From a virus, in the IMG/VR virus record IMGVR_UViG_3300024308_000027, positions 16,835 to 80,834 of that record: DNA of 64,000 nt. The stretch is one strand, 5' to 3'. The notes under the pieces were generated by a model. It was given only the letters and a program-made list of their open reading frames with translations. It had not been told where the DNA came from and did not search any database. This document shows positions 23,160 through 32,348 of this stretch, piece by piece. The position numbers and the translations under genes are program-made. Numbering within the stretch: the stretch's first letter is position 1; the number at the start of each line of letters is the position of its first letter.

Positions 23160-24239
23160 ATGCGCGGTATAAACTGTACCAAGGACGAAGAAATTGTTTT
23201 GGTTGGAATGCGAAGCCCTTTAGAACAGCAAGTTCTTTGGGTAAAAGTCTTAGCTGGATCAGATAAGAAAGAAATTTATGTTGCGGTCAATGCTGAAGAA
23301 GCAAAGATCAAAACCGGAAAACTTAGAACTTACTGCGAGGCAGTGCAAATTGTCAATGAAGAAGATGGTGTGGACTTTTTAACGCCATTTATTTTAAGAT
23401 TAAGTGAAGCAGAATCTAAGTCTTATTGGGAAGCATTGAGTAAAGATGTTTCACCAACTGATGAAGTAGATTTGCTGCAAGAAACATTGTGCGAAGTTTT
23501 AGGAATGCAGCCTCCATGCAAGTCTCATATAAACAAAGATATTATCAATGTTTATGCAGTGCGATTGACGAATTCAGCTAAGAAGCCGGAAAGTGAACAC
23601 AACATATCAAGCATTGTTCCTGTAGGATCTATTCGTTTGTCGAAAAGTGTGCAAAGGGAGTTCAAAAAACTTGCGCCACCTTCATTGATGTCTTTTGAAT
23701 CTCTTTTAAAATCTGAGATCAAGAAAATTGAATTCAAAATGGAATCTTATGGTGAAGAAAGAGAACTCTTAGAGACTTATTTAAAGTTGATGAAAAAGAT
23801 TCCGGCTGAAAGATTGTTTACAAATCCCGAAGCTGTGGCATTAAGATCTAAGCGGCCAGAATTGAGTAAGAAACCTGACAACAGTATTTTGCAAACTTTA
23901 AGAAAATCTCGCATGGAAACTTTTCGTGCGGAACTGGCTTTGTACGGATGGACGTTTGAATATGAAAATGTTTTGTATGTAGAAGGCGATTCAGCGCATC
24001 TTGATTATGAAACTCGTACCATTCTTTTGAATGTAGATAATGCAAAACTGGCCGAAAGATTGTGTCAGGATATAATTGAACAGGTTACTCAATCAGATGC
24101 ACAAAACAGAAAGCAAGGCATTCATGGTCTTACTAAAATCGTTTATACTGTGTCGCCAAGCGTAACCAGCATAAGCCATTTGACAACATTAGATTCTGTT
24201 CGCTTGTACTGGGAAGCAAAATCTAAGAAGAATTCTTGA
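23160..24239 (+). CDS. unknown protein with C-terminal GW-type domain, 359 aa
   Basis: AGAGGTAACTT precedes the ATG. Beta-rich N-terminal domain (1-90), helical middle with charged EIKKIEFKMESYGEERELLE, and a C-terminal domain (from about 255) with ALYGWTFEY, HLDYETRTILLNV and a helix. That domain resembles residues 8-60 of the product at 8367. It ends SVRLYWEAK; VRLYWEG also ends the gene at 44743. Function unknown. Confidence 0.8.
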   Translation: MRGINCTKDEEIVLVGMRSPLEQQVLWVKVLAGSDKKEIYVAVNAEEAKIKTGKLRTYCEAVQIVNEEDGVDFLTPFILRLSEAESKSYWEALSKDVSPTDEVDLLQETLCEVLGMQPPCKSHINKDIINVYAVRLTNSAKKPESEHNISSIVPVGSIRLSKSVQREFKKLAPPSLMSFESLLKSEIKKIEFKMESYGEERELLETYLKLMKKIPAERLFTNPEAVALRSKRPELSKKPDNSILQTLRKSRMETFRAELALYGWTFEYENVLYVEGDSAHLDYETRTILLNVDNAKLAERLCQDIIEQVTQSDAQNRKQGIHGLTKIVYTVSPSVTSISHLTTLDSVRLYWEAKSKKNS

Positions 24240-24251
24240 GAGGAAAGCAGA

Positions 24252-24653
24252 ATGGATTGCGAAACACTGTTAGCCAAGGCCGTTAAAGCAAAAGAAGTGT
24301 GCTTTAACTATGGATCATGGCCTAAAATAATGAAAATGTTTTCTGACGGCTTACGTCCAGAATTCTGGTTTCCCTTTACTGTTGTTGAAAATCCAGACGA
24401 TCTTGAAAAAGTTTGTCGCAATGCAATGGAACACAATAGCAGGTATTGGGCCATATCTATTTGTCGGGTTAATGGTGAATATCGTGGCCTGTTGATTTGT
24501 AGTTTCCGTTTTAAAACTGATGTTGTGTTGGCGGAACTTGCAAACTACTTTGCTGGCGAATTAACTGATTCTACGCATGAGCGCATTTTAACTTTTACAG
24601 TACCAGCACCAAGCTTCTGGTCTGTGTTCAAACTACCTAGGTACATAGAATGA
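24252..24653 (+). CDS. unknown protein, 133 aa
   Basis: GAGAGGAAAGCAGA precedes the ATG. Alpha/beta, with strands WAISICRVNGEYRGLLICSFRF in the middle and several unpaired Cys. It overlaps the next gene by 4 nt. Not recognised. Confidence 0.76.
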   Translation: MDCETLLAKAVKAKEVCFNYGSWPKIMKMFSDGLRPEFWFPFTVVENPDDLEKVCRNAMEHNSRYWAISICRVNGEYRGLLICSFRFKTDVVLAELANYFAGELTDSTHERILTFTVPAPSFWSVFKLPRYIE

Positions 24654-25255
24654 AATACACTGTAGGTCAACAAATTTGGATCATTGGTTTTGTTCTTACC
24701 AACTTACAACGCAAAGAAAAAGAATTGGATATTTTCTTTAACCGTCCGAAACCGGATTACTATAGCATTGATCAGATTCTTTTACGTCAGATTACTGTCA
24801 CTGAAGTAATCGGATCAACCGGCGCTACTGGATCACAAAATGCTTATATTGCAGTGGATTCAGAAGGTAATATATTTACCTGTGACAAAACTTACATGGA
24901 ATATTCGCCTTATGAATCTGGTTTAGAATGGATTCTGGATGCGTGGGATAAAAAGTTGGTTGAAGATCCAAAACACGATGCCGATGCCTTTCACATTGAA
25001 ACTTTGGCGCGTGGTCTAACATTCAGCTATATGTATCTGCCAAAATTCTTATCCGAAATTTCTGGCGTTCTTGTATTGAGCAGTGGTAAAACTCGCGCAC
25101 AAGAAAGTTCTGAATGGCCGAGACTTCAGGCTATTATTGATCGTACTGTTACCGAATTCAGACAAGCAACTGGCAAAACTATTGTTAGTCGCATTGAAGA
25201 AACTAATGTCAGCGGTAAATCTCCGGTCAATCGTTTGGTTTGGGAAGTAGTATGA
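24650..25255 (+). CDS. unknown protein, 201 aa
   Basis: ATGA-coupled start. It begins KYTVGQQIWIIGF, a small beta-barrel-like opening similar in style to VGQVYHLRP at 52354. The middle carries a Gly/Ser/Thr-rich turn GSTGATGSQNAYIAVD, the end is helical. Overlaps the XRE regulator start by 4 nt. Not recognised. Confidence 0.76.
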   Translation: MKYTVGQQIWIIGFVLTNLQRKEKELDIFFNRPKPDYYSIDQILLRQITVTEVIGSTGATGSQNAYIAVDSEGNIFTCDKTYMEYSPYESGLEWILDAWDKKLVEDPKHDADAFHIETLARGLTFSYMYLPKFLSEISGVLVLSSGKTRAQESSEWPRLQAIIDRTVTEFRQATGKTIVSRIEETNVSGKSPVNRLVWEVV

Positions 25256-25494
25256 AAACTACATTCAATAAGGTCTTAGGTAAAAACATCAAAAGCAGAA
25301 GAACTGGCTTAGGTATGACTCAGATGCAATTGGCAGTGTCAACATCTATTGATATGAGTTTTATAAGTCGTTTGGAAAGAGGTGTTGTAAATTCGAGTGT
25401 TGAATCACTTATAAAAATTTCAGATGCTTTAGGTTGCAATGTCATAGACATAATTCCTAAAACGAATTATCCAAAGAAAGAATTGAAAAAGTAG
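25252..25494 (+). CDS. XRE-family helix-turn-helix regulator, 80 aa
   Basis: Classic Cro/C1-type HTH: LGKNIKSRRTGLGMTQMQLAV, then SFISRLERG (recognition helix region), then SVESLIKISDALGCNVIDII, filling nearly the whole protein. It should bind DNA as a dimer. The start at 25252 overlaps the previous TGA; GGGAAGTAGT is the ribosome site. Its operator is unknown; the recurrent promoter boxes in this window are possible targets (inference). Confidence 0.88.
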   Translation: MKTTFNKVLGKNIKSRRTGLGMTQMQLAVSTSIDMSFISRLERGVVNSSVESLIKISDALGCNVIDIIPKTNYPKKELKK

Positions 25495-25503
25495 GGGAAT
25501 ACG

Positions 25504-26817
25504 ATGTCAAACAAAACCATTGCAGATTTAGAAAAAGATTTGGAAGTTGCGGCCAGACGTAATGCTGAATTGTATTCAGCTCTTTTATTGGCGCATGGAA
25601 TTGCCACTCGCGTTATTTCCATGACAAACTTTGATGAAAGTCAGGTTAGCGATTGGCGGCCACAAGTTGAAGCTGCTTTAAAATTAGGTCAACTTGAAGT
25701 AAAGTCCAATGGCATTTATGGAGAAATAGAATACACGCCAGAAAACACTTTGTATGAATTATCGTTATCAAAAAGATTATGCAAGGTTCAGCTTATTCGT
25801 CTGGACTTCGATAAAACACCGGCTAAGCTTTTGTTTGTTATTGCCGCAGATAAACTTGCCGCGTTACTGGAAAGTAAATTGGATCGTGCTACTTTAGCGA
25901 ACAAATTAGTGAATTGTTCCGATTATGCTTATTCTTTAGGTAATCAGCGTCTTATAAAAAATATTATGGATCTCGAATACTCGGATTCAGAAGAAGAAAC
26001 CAGTTTTATGCGTCACTGGAATGCCAATAAATTTCCAACAAGCATAGATGATATAGATTTTGCTTTGCGTATTGTAACCAGAAAAGATTCTATTTCAGTT
26101 TATCACGATAACGTGAATGTAAAGTTGGATGGCCTGTCCTACAAAGCTGAAGTAAATCCAGAAGGCGGAGTTACTGTTGATGCCTTGATAGAAGCTAGTG
26201 ATTGGGCTACGCGAGTCGGTCAAGATAAAAGCCGTTTGTTTCGTTCTTCAGACGAATTAGCTGAAGTTAAATTTAATCAAATGATGTCAGGCGAACCAAA
26301 ACGCTCGGAAGAACAAGACAAAAAGTTTGCTGAGGATATGGTACGACTTAATCGTTTTACCGTGGTTAAGTTTACCTGTGCGTTTAACGAGAATTATGTG
26401 CTTGATGTTTTGGTACATGATTCTGCCTTCCCACACATTCAGGCTAAATTGAATCACGTTTTAGCTAATACGGATCAGTCAACTTCTCAAATGTATTTTA
26501 TATTTCGTGCGGCGAAACTGATTTTAGAGCACTCAGAAATATTTTATGACGAATCAGCTGCTCTAAAGAAAGCTCGTTACGAACTTGAATCTGTGCCTGT
26601 AGAGATTAACGAACATTTCAAACAGTATATTCTTGAGCGTAATGCAACTTTTTCGGGTGCCAAATTAATTCATCTGGATAATGAAAATGTTTTCCATTAT
26701 TCAGATTTTGAGTTCGATTCATCTGGTCTTGCACTGACTGATACTTCTTTTGGTAGTATCGTAGCCTTGAGTCCAGAAGATCACAAAGCCGCACACGACA
26801 ACGAAAAGAAACATTAA
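25504..26817 (+). CDS. unknown protein, 437 aa
   Basis: AGGGGAATACG precedes the ATG. Acidic, helical N-terminus (KTIADLEKDLEVAARRNAELY) with alternating strand regions (SISVYHDNVNVKLDGLSYKAEV, TVVKFTCAFNENYVLDVLV). C-terminus acidic and His-rich (DHKAAHDNEKKH). No catalytic or membrane motif seen. Follows the XRE gene after 9 nt. Confidence 0.8.
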   Translation: MSNKTIADLEKDLEVAARRNAELYSALLLAHGIATRVISMTNFDESQVSDWRPQVEAALKLGQLEVKSNGIYGEIEYTPENTLYELSLSKRLCKVQLIRLDFDKTPAKLLFVIAADKLAALLESKLDRATLANKLVNCSDYAYSLGNQRLIKNIMDLEYSDSEEETSFMRHWNANKFPTSIDDIDFALRIVTRKDSISVYHDNVNVKLDGLSYKAEVNPEGGVTVDALIEASDWATRVGQDKSRLFRSSDELAEVKFNQMMSGEPKRSEEQDKKFAEDMVRLNRFTVVKFTCAFNENYVLDVLVHDSAFPHIQAKLNHVLANTDQSTSQMYFIFRAAKLILEHSEIFYDESAALKKARYELESVPVEINEHFKQYILERNATFSGAKLIHLDNENVFHYSDFEFDSSGLALTDTSFGSIVALSPEDHKAAHDNEKKH

Positions 26818-26832
26818 TTTAAGGAGTTTGTT

Positions 26833-27495
26833 ATGTTAGAAACCAAACAAGAAGTTCAACTGCGACTAATCGCACATTTTATTCAACAGCTTAAGCAGGT
26901 CAATACTCCAATTGCTGGCTATCGTGATATAGATGCAACTGGCGGTTTATTAACTGATGAAATGAAAATAGTTCAGGAAGCTCGCGTTGACTTGGCTGCT
27001 TTCTTTGAAAAAATTCATTTGCCCTACATTCAGGATCTCGAATTCAATAAAAGAAGCGCATTAAGAATCAGTGCTTTGTTGTTGAGTGAACCGACACAAA
27101 AAGAAATGGAAAAACTTGCCAATTTTTGGGCAATGCAGATTACGGTCGGTGAAGAAAAAGAAGTTTTATGTACCGCGATTGTTCGTGAAATTCATGTAAG
27201 TACAATCGAAACTTTTGTTCATCAGATGGTTGAAGTTGGAGCGCATAGACTTCGTATTTGCGATCTGATAAAACATTTTGCCGAAATTTATTGTGATGCA
27301 ACTGGCCGCATGGTTAAAACTTGCATAGACTACACAGCGCATAAAAGTTTCTCTGCTCATGCTTTTTTGCTTACTTCACAAAATGAAGGTGGTGGATTCT
27401 TTGCACATACAACAACACTGAATATTGTTGGCGATAAAATTTACCAAAGTTTCTCCGACGATTTTCCTGATGTCAAGGTTAAAGATGAAAGCTAA
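26833..27495 (+). CDS. unknown protein, 220 aa
   Basis: AAGGAGTTTGTT precedes the ATG. Helical first half (ETKQEVQLRLIAHFIQQL), then a His-containing region (VHQMVEVGAHRLRICDLIKHFAE). The last 11 nt overlap the GNAT gene. Not recognised. Confidence 0.78.
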   Translation: MLETKQEVQLRLIAHFIQQLKQVNTPIAGYRDIDATGGLLTDEMKIVQEARVDLAAFFEKIHLPYIQDLEFNKRSALRISALLLSEPTQKEMEKLANFWAMQITVGEEKEVLCTAIVREIHVSTIETFVHQMVEVGAHRLRICDLIKHFAEIYCDATGRMVKTCIDYTAHKSFSAHAFLLTSQNEGGGFFAHTTTLNIVGDKIYQSFSDDFPDVKVKDES

Positions 27496-27949
27496 ACTAT
27501 ATGCTGGACACGAAGGAACTAAACTAATCCTTGAAGATGGTACTTCGCGTGAAGTGGAGATAATTTCCGAACCAAAAACAAGTGAGGCTCCTATGGAAGC
27601 TATTAAAAAGTTTTTGACTTCAAATCTGGATTCAGTTCTTCCTGCGGAAAGCTGGTTCCATGAAGAAAATTTTTCACTGTATTTACGCACCAGTAAAAAT
27701 GCGTATAAAGGTCGTGGACTAAAAGCCGTTTCTTTAACTCACATTAATGTGTATGAGGAAATGCGCGGCCAAGGCATATTCACAAACTTTTTGGCCGAAC
27801 TTGAAGTTATGGTCAAACAAGCTGGCTATGAAGCTTTGATTGTTGAGGCAGAAAATTCCGAAAGAATGAAAACATTTTTATTACGTAAAGGCTTTGAAGT
27901 CAAATATATTCATGACGGAATAAATGATTTCATAAAAGTATTGGAGTAA
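27485..27949 (+). CDS. GNAT-family N-acetyltransferase, 154 aa
   Basis: The start at 27485 is preferred because CAAGGTTAAAG precedes it and the product then has normal GNAT size. Acetyl-CoA-binding motif A is visible as INVYEEMRGQGIFTNFL (R-G-x-G) followed by the helix ELEVMVKQAGYEALIVEA and the C-terminal RKGFEVKY strand. It transfers an acetyl group to an unknown amine; phage GNATs may modify host proteins. A second, different GNAT lies at 40225. Confidence 0.75.
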   Translation: MKAKLYAGHEGTKLILEDGTSREVEIISEPKTSEAPMEAIKKFLTSNLDSVLPAESWFHEENFSLYLRTSKNAYKGRGLKAVSLTHINVYEEMRGQGIFTNFLAELEVMVKQAGYEALIVEAENSERMKTFLLRKGFEVKYIHDGINDFIKVLE

Positions 27950-27952
27950 TCT

Positions 27953-29038
27953 ATGTCAATGGTTATACGTTTGTTTGCTGTGGAAGAAGAATGGCTTCAT
28001 ATTTTAAATCGTATAGTTGATGAATTGCGAGTCAGATACGCTTCGTATCTAACTACGAAAGTAAAAACTCAAGCAGATAAATCAACTTATGTTTGGGCAG
28101 AAATGGGAATTACTGACGATGGAGACACTGTTACATTTAATGTATCTATGCCGTCAGCCGCCGTGGATGCGTCAACCATTTATCTGGATCGTGAAAAACT
28201 CTTTATTCCAATACACTTGCAAAGTCAAAGACCTATCTCATTTATTTTTGATGAAGGTGCTGCCGTAGATGAAGTGTTTTGGTTTTGCTTAAAACGACTT
28301 TGTGTGTTTGGTGACATTTATTATATGGAGGACACTGACAAAAACTCCATTAGTAAAAATTTAACTCGCCAGCAAAAACGCAAATTGCATTCAGTTGATA
28401 TAAATCTGACTGAGGCTTCAAAAGCTATCGAACAGATGGATGCCAAGTCAGATACATTTTTGCAGAAAACGGTGGAAAGCTTACTAGCTCAAATGCTTGT
28501 AAGTACAGGCACTATCAATTCGGTGGTCGATATAAAATCTTTGATAGAAGTGGAGGGAAGCCCTAAGCTTCATTGGCAGACAGGCCAGCCATATTTTACC
28601 AATTGTTTCCGTAGTAAGGTAAATGATCTGTGTGCTAAAGCGCGTGATTATGATCATTTAGACTTTACTACAGCAACCGCTCACGTAAAAGCAATGTTCG
28701 ATAACATTTATTTTAGTGACTATGACCTTGTACGCTTTTGGTTTTGTTATCTGGATTATCTGGAAAAGCGAGAAATTGCTTTACCTATTAACGTGCATCC
28801 GATGGGCTATAAAAAGTTTATACTTAGTCTGCCTTCAGTTGCTTATGAAAAAGTTGCACACGAAGATCAGTCATTTTCTCATATAGAAAGAGCGCAAGTA
28901 TATTTCCATTTGGGAGATTTTATCTATTTAGCTTATTTTGAAATTGAAGTTAACTTACGTAGAAATACGAATGAAGTAAAGTTCAAGCTAACTCCTATTG
29001 TCAAAGAAAATCCTAAAAGACCTATTACTGATTGGTAA
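27953..29038 (+). CDS. unknown protein, 361 aa
   Basis: TTGGAGTAATCT precedes the ATG. Mixed alpha/beta, with aromatic-rich segments FWFCLKRLCVFGDIYYMED and YDLVRFWFCYLDYLEKRE. No recognised motif. Three nt downstream of the GNAT gene, so likely co-expressed with it. Confidence 0.8.
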   Translation: MSMVIRLFAVEEEWLHILNRIVDELRVRYASYLTTKVKTQADKSTYVWAEMGITDDGDTVTFNVSMPSAAVDASTIYLDREKLFIPIHLQSQRPISFIFDEGAAVDEVFWFCLKRLCVFGDIYYMEDTDKNSISKNLTRQQKRKLHSVDINLTEASKAIEQMDAKSDTFLQKTVESLLAQMLVSTGTINSVVDIKSLIEVEGSPKLHWQTGQPYFTNCFRSKVNDLCAKARDYDHLDFTTATAHVKAMFDNIYFSDYDLVRFWFCYLDYLEKREIALPINVHPMGYKKFILSLPSVAYEKVAHEDQSFSHIERAQVYFHLGDFIYLAYFEIEVNLRRNTNEVKFKLTPIVKENPKRPITDW

Positions 29039-29042
29039 TCTT

Positions 29043-29216
29043 ATGGCAAAAATTGGTTGGAAGAAAGCAAACGGAAAGTTTGTTATTGGTAAGGACGGTA
29101 TTTATTTCCCACTCAAAGATCTTGAAGAAGTAAAGGCACTTAAAGAGGTGTTGGAGGATATTGAGTCAGGTAGAAACCGTTTTGAAATAAAAGACAACAG
29201 AAATAAGGCGAATTAA
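29043..29216 (+). CDS. unknown protein, 57 aa
   Basis: Starts at the ATG at 29043 (MAKIGWKKANGKF); longer TTG-initiated versions overlap the previous gene. A short beta-hairpin (KANGKFVIGKDGIYFPL) precedes an acidic helix. The ribosome site is weak (TTGGTAATC). Not recognised. Confidence 0.65.
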   Translation: MAKIGWKKANGKFVIGKDGIYFPLKDLEEVKALKEVLEDIESGRNRFEIKDNRNKAN

Positions 29217-29217
29217 A

Positions 29218-29823
29218 ATGGAAGATATACAAAGTGTTTTAAAGCGTGTTGGTGTATGTACAACCTGTAATCAACTTATCCAACATGAAATTGCAGCGCC
29301 TTTTGCTTCATGTGGTTGTGGGACTGCTGAGTGGCATAAACTCGATTCTGATTTTATGCAGTACCAAAAACGTGTGTACGAGAACACTGTTGATCTACTG
29401 GAAAAACAAAACCGTATTCTTAAGTACATGCAAAGTTTGAGTGCTAAAGTTAAGTTTAGTCTTACAGTACATTTGCCTGTTGTAGAAAGTGGTGTTGCTG
29501 TTCAATGGATAGATCGTGTTGTCAAAGAAGTTAGCTATTCTGTAACCGCCAAAACAAGATCCTTTGACGCGCACGAATTTCCGGTTGTTGCACTGCACGC
29601 AGATCTCAAGTTGTGTACAAAGTTTGACGCACGAATCGAAGTGCTGGTAAATCTGCATGAACTAAATGATGTTACCAAGCTTAATCCGTTTAAAATGCTA
29701 GAGCGTAAGTGCAGCAAAAAGACAGATCGGCTATCAGTGATTTATACTGAACGTGCTTCAAAAGCTGTTACAGGGATCTGGACTTCAATTCCAGCACATG
29801 ACGAAAATGTAGTTAAAACCTAA
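29218..29823 (+). CDS. zinc-ribbon-type protein, 201 aa
   Basis: N-terminal Cys pattern CTTC (residues 14-17) and CGCG about 20 residues on, in VCTTCNQLIQH ... ASCGCGTAEWH, fitting a small zinc ribbon. The rest is strand-rich (VKFSLTVHLPVVESGVAVQWID). It starts 1 nt after the preceding stop and is followed by an ACTGTAAATC element overlapping its stop region. Function unknown. Confidence 0.7.
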   Translation: MEDIQSVLKRVGVCTTCNQLIQHEIAAPFASCGCGTAEWHKLDSDFMQYQKRVYENTVDLLEKQNRILKYMQSLSAKVKFSLTVHLPVVESGVAVQWIDRVVKEVSYSVTAKTRSFDAHEFPVVALHADLKLCTKFDARIEVLVNLHELNDVTKLNPFKMLERKCSKKTDRLSVIYTERASKAVTGIWTSIPAHDENVVKT

Positions 29824-29833
29824 ACTGTAAATC
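29824..29833 (+). promoter_or_regulatory. ACTGTAAATC element, copy 4
   Basis: AAACTGTAAATCCAAGG starts directly after the TAA of the zinc-ribbon gene. The next ATG (29846) is only 22 nt from the element, shorter than the usual 34-36, but the following gene at 29953 could also be its target. Confidence 0.5.
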
Positions 29834-29845
29834 CAAGGGAAAGGT

Positions 29846-29941
29846 ATGCTTAAATTTAATCGAGTAGAGCGGATCGTATTTCCAATTATTTGCATAATTG
29901 GCTTTTCTTTTGGTTTTTGGTTAGGAACCGTAACACGCTAA
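29846..29941 (+). CDS. 31-aa single-helix membrane peptide
   Basis: AAGGGAAAGGT precedes the ATG. Basic N-terminus (MLKFNRVERIV) then one hydrophobic helix (FPIICIIGFSFGFWLGTV) and a final Arg. It fills the gap between the ACTGTAAATC element and the next gene. Typical of phage small membrane peptides; role unknown. Confidence 0.65.
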   Translation: MLKFNRVERIVFPIICIIGFSFGFWLGTVTR

Positions 29942-29952
29942 GGAAAATACTG

Positions 29953-30213
29953 ATGAATCCTTTTGAACCGCCAACTTTTGCAAAAATAGTTTTTCTTGAT
30001 CAGCCTGACGGAACTGATCACCTTAAAGTTAAACAGCCTGTTCCTGTGAAACTAAGGCCAAAAGAAAGTGAATGCTCTTTGCCTTTAGGTGCTGTTCCGT
30101 GTCGTATTGTAGATCCAAAAACTGGACAACCAACAGGGCAAATTGCATACATGCCAAGAAGCCTTTACAACAAAGTATTAAATGCTTTAGATGCAGATAA
30201 GGAAACAGAATGA
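29953..30213 (+). CDS. unknown protein, 86 aa
   Basis: The ATG at 29953 follows AAGGAAAATACTG. Proline-rich, mostly strands (EPPTFAKIVFLDQPDG, GAVPCRIVDPKTGQP) with a short C-terminal helix. Overlaps the next gene by 4 nt. Not recognised. Confidence 0.75.
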   Translation: MNPFEPPTFAKIVFLDQPDGTDHLKVKQPVPVKLRPKESECSLPLGAVPCRIVDPKTGQPTGQIAYMPRSLYNKVLNALDADKETE

Positions 30214-31007
30214 AAAATTTAGCAGACGCAGCCGGATCAGGAATACAATTAATTGGGTTAAGCAATCGCCTTACAATTCCAATTGTTTGGCTTCCAGTTG
30301 AAAGAACATTATTTTCTTTAGATCAACCTGTGCAAGTTACCGATCATTATTATGCAGCTGATATGACCGACCTTTATACAGAAGATTGTCCAAGCTATTT
30401 AGATCGTGTAATTGGAACACACTTCAAAACGGATCTAACTTCAAAATTGACATATAAAGTTGTTCCTGAGACAGTACATTTAGCTAAAGTTGGTTCTTCT
30501 TTTGGAATAAATATTAGCAACGCAGATCTTGAATATAGCGAATCCGACAACTTTGCTTTGTTCTGGCAGTATCTTTTGCGACACAACAATTTTCCAGTAT
30601 ATTCGACCTCTGATTTAATAGACAGTGAAAACATAATGACGCTGTATGCGGTTGAGTTTACGCAGGAAGGCAATGCAAGACACCCTGAAGATAATGCAAC
30701 TATCTCAACCAGTTTTTGCAAAAAAGTTGGCTATTTGGATGCCGACAAAATAGAGCATGAATTTTTTCAGACTAAATTTCGACATACTCTGAATATGTTA
30801 AACAAGTCAATACCTATGCCAATTGCCGACTTTTTAAAATTGTTGGGAGAAGGCACTTCAATGAAAAAGATGGACTGCCCTATGGAACTATTCGAGGTTT
30901 TACATCATCAATATAGAACGTATAAACATTTGATCGATTTAAAAGTATTTACACCTGAACAACTGTTCAACGATCCAGAAAACTATCGTGGAAACAAAAA
31001 TGATTGA
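30210..31007 (+). CDS. unknown protein, 265 aa
   Basis: ATGA-coupled start. Strand-rich first half (IPIVWLPVERTLFSLDQPVQV) and helical second half ending near CPMELFEVLHHQYRTYKHL. No membrane helix. Its end overlaps the next gene by 8 nt. Not recognised. Confidence 0.78.
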   Translation: MKNLADAAGSGIQLIGLSNRLTIPIVWLPVERTLFSLDQPVQVTDHYYAADMTDLYTEDCPSYLDRVIGTHFKTDLTSKLTYKVVPETVHLAKVGSSFGINISNADLEYSESDNFALFWQYLLRHNNFPVYSTSDLIDSENIMTLYAVEFTQEGNARHPEDNATISTSFCKKVGYLDADKIEHEFFQTKFRHTLNMLNKSIPMPIADFLKLLGEGTSMKKMDCPMELFEVLHHQYRTYKHLIDLKVFTPEQLFNDPENYRGNKND

Positions 31008-31410
31008 GTACATGCTCAATGACTTTCTTCTGGCCTACGCGAAGTCTTTTGCACTTCGCTTAGGTTGGGTAGAAGGTTCGTGGCCTTGTGCCAAATACAT
31101 GCAAAAGAAAATTCGTGATGGAAAATTTATTAGTGGTGGAGTTAAAAACTACAATCCAGTTTTACTTCGTTTGAACGGTGGTTACGTTCTTTACTGGCTT
31201 GATATGTTACCAATATTACGTGAACCTTCGGTGATAACTCCACAGCTAGAAACCTTCTTTTCACAAATCTATCAAAACATTTTATTGGCCGGAACGCATG
31301 GGCCGCAGGATAAACTTGTGACCATTGCAGATCCTGACGTTGGCGATATATCACTAACAATGAACATGATTTTGATATGGTTTAATAGTAGAGGCAAATC
31401 GCCTTTCTAG
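31000..31410 (+). CDS. unknown protein, 136 aa
   Basis: Starts at the ATG at 31000 inside the end of the previous gene. Helical N-terminus (MLNDFLLAYAKSFALRLGW) then GSWPCAKYMQKK, a hydrophobic strand YVLYWLDMLPIL and a Gly/Asp-rich loop. Soluble or peripherally membrane-bound. Not recognised. Confidence 0.75.
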   Translation: MIEYMLNDFLLAYAKSFALRLGWVEGSWPCAKYMQKKIRDGKFISGGVKNYNPVLLRLNGGYVLYWLDMLPILREPSVITPQLETFFSQIYQNILLAGTHGPQDKLVTIADPDVGDISLTMNMILIWFNSRGKSPF

Positions 31411-31418
31411 GGAGTCTT

Positions 31419-32177
31419 ATGTATTATATGAATCTTAATAAACAGGATGTGTTACCTTCAATACACAAATCTGTTGTAATACCAATTTCGTACTCAGTCA
31501 GTCCTGTTGCATTTATTCCGATTGTGCGAAAGAATAGCAGCAAATCAAACGAAGTTATTTGCGTACATATTTCTAAAGAGTGTGCAAGCGGTAATTCTTT
31601 TGAACATGCTGTGGAAATGAAGGCCATAGTTATTCCTTTTACCAATAAAGATCATTACCGTAAAGACAATTTTTATGCTGCTGCATTTTGTTTTAGTGGT
31701 GAATCTGCCCAAAGTTTTGTTAGTGCTATACAACATATCGATCAAACTTATTGGTTATTACCAAAACATCATATTGATAATTGTTGGGCCAAACTTTATG
31801 ACATGGGAGCAGAATTGAGTTCTACCACAGGCCAAACAAAAATGTTCTACTTGGAGCGTGAATCAAAAGTATGGCCTAAAGGAAGTTGTGTTAATCACTG
31901 GCTAAATATTGGATTTATTGATTGGCCTGAAATAGACAATTTTATTCCAGTTGCTTTAGAGCGAACAGTCAAAGTAAGATCTCATATCATGACTTTGAAT
32001 GATGCACGTAGACAATTAAATTCAGGAGAGTTTGAAATAGATTGTGTACGCAATTGGAATTTCACTCGACCAAAAGTAGGTAAAGCTAAACCCAGTAGTA
32101 GAAAAAGTGCTATGGTTAAATTGGTTGAACTTGGTTTGTTTTCGGAACTTCAACTATTTGGAGATATAGATGTTTAA
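31419..32177 (+). CDS. unknown protein, 252 aa
   Basis: GGGAGTCTT precedes the ATG. Mixed alpha/beta with repeated strands VIPISYSVSPVAFIPIV and a basic stretch KVGKAKPSSRKSAMVKL near the C-terminus. Not recognised. Confidence 0.78.
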   Translation: MYYMNLNKQDVLPSIHKSVVIPISYSVSPVAFIPIVRKNSSKSNEVICVHISKECASGNSFEHAVEMKAIVIPFTNKDHYRKDNFYAAAFCFSGESAQSFVSAIQHIDQTYWLLPKHHIDNCWAKLYDMGAELSSTTGQTKMFYLERESKVWPKGSCVNHWLNIGFIDWPEIDNFIPVALERTVKVRSHIMTLNDARRQLNSGEFEIDCVRNWNFTRPKVGKAKPSSRKSAMVKLVELGLFSELQLFGDIDV

Positions 32178-32195
32178 AACGGAAAAGGTAAGATT

Positions 32196-32345
32196 ATGAA
32201 AGCGAAATTAATATCAGCGCTTGCTATAGTTGCTTTATGCTTGTGTGCTTTTCATTACAATCAAAATTTGGAGCCTGACTGCCTTACAATAGCGGATCTC
32301 CAAATGAACCCTGACAATGTTTGTATTCGACCTATTAAGGATTGA
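32196..32345 (+). CDS. 49-aa exported or membrane-anchored peptide
   Basis: AAAAGGTAAGATT precedes the ATG. MKAK, then the hydrophobic LISALAIVALCLCAF, then a short acidic region with two Cys (DCLTI ... NVCIR). It looks like a signal peptide or anchor with a tiny periplasmic part that could form one disulfide. It occupies an otherwise empty gap between two genes. Confidence 0.65.
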   Translation: MKAKLISALAIVALCLCAFHYNQNLEPDCLTIADLQMNPDNVCIRPIKD

Positions 32346-32348
32346 ATT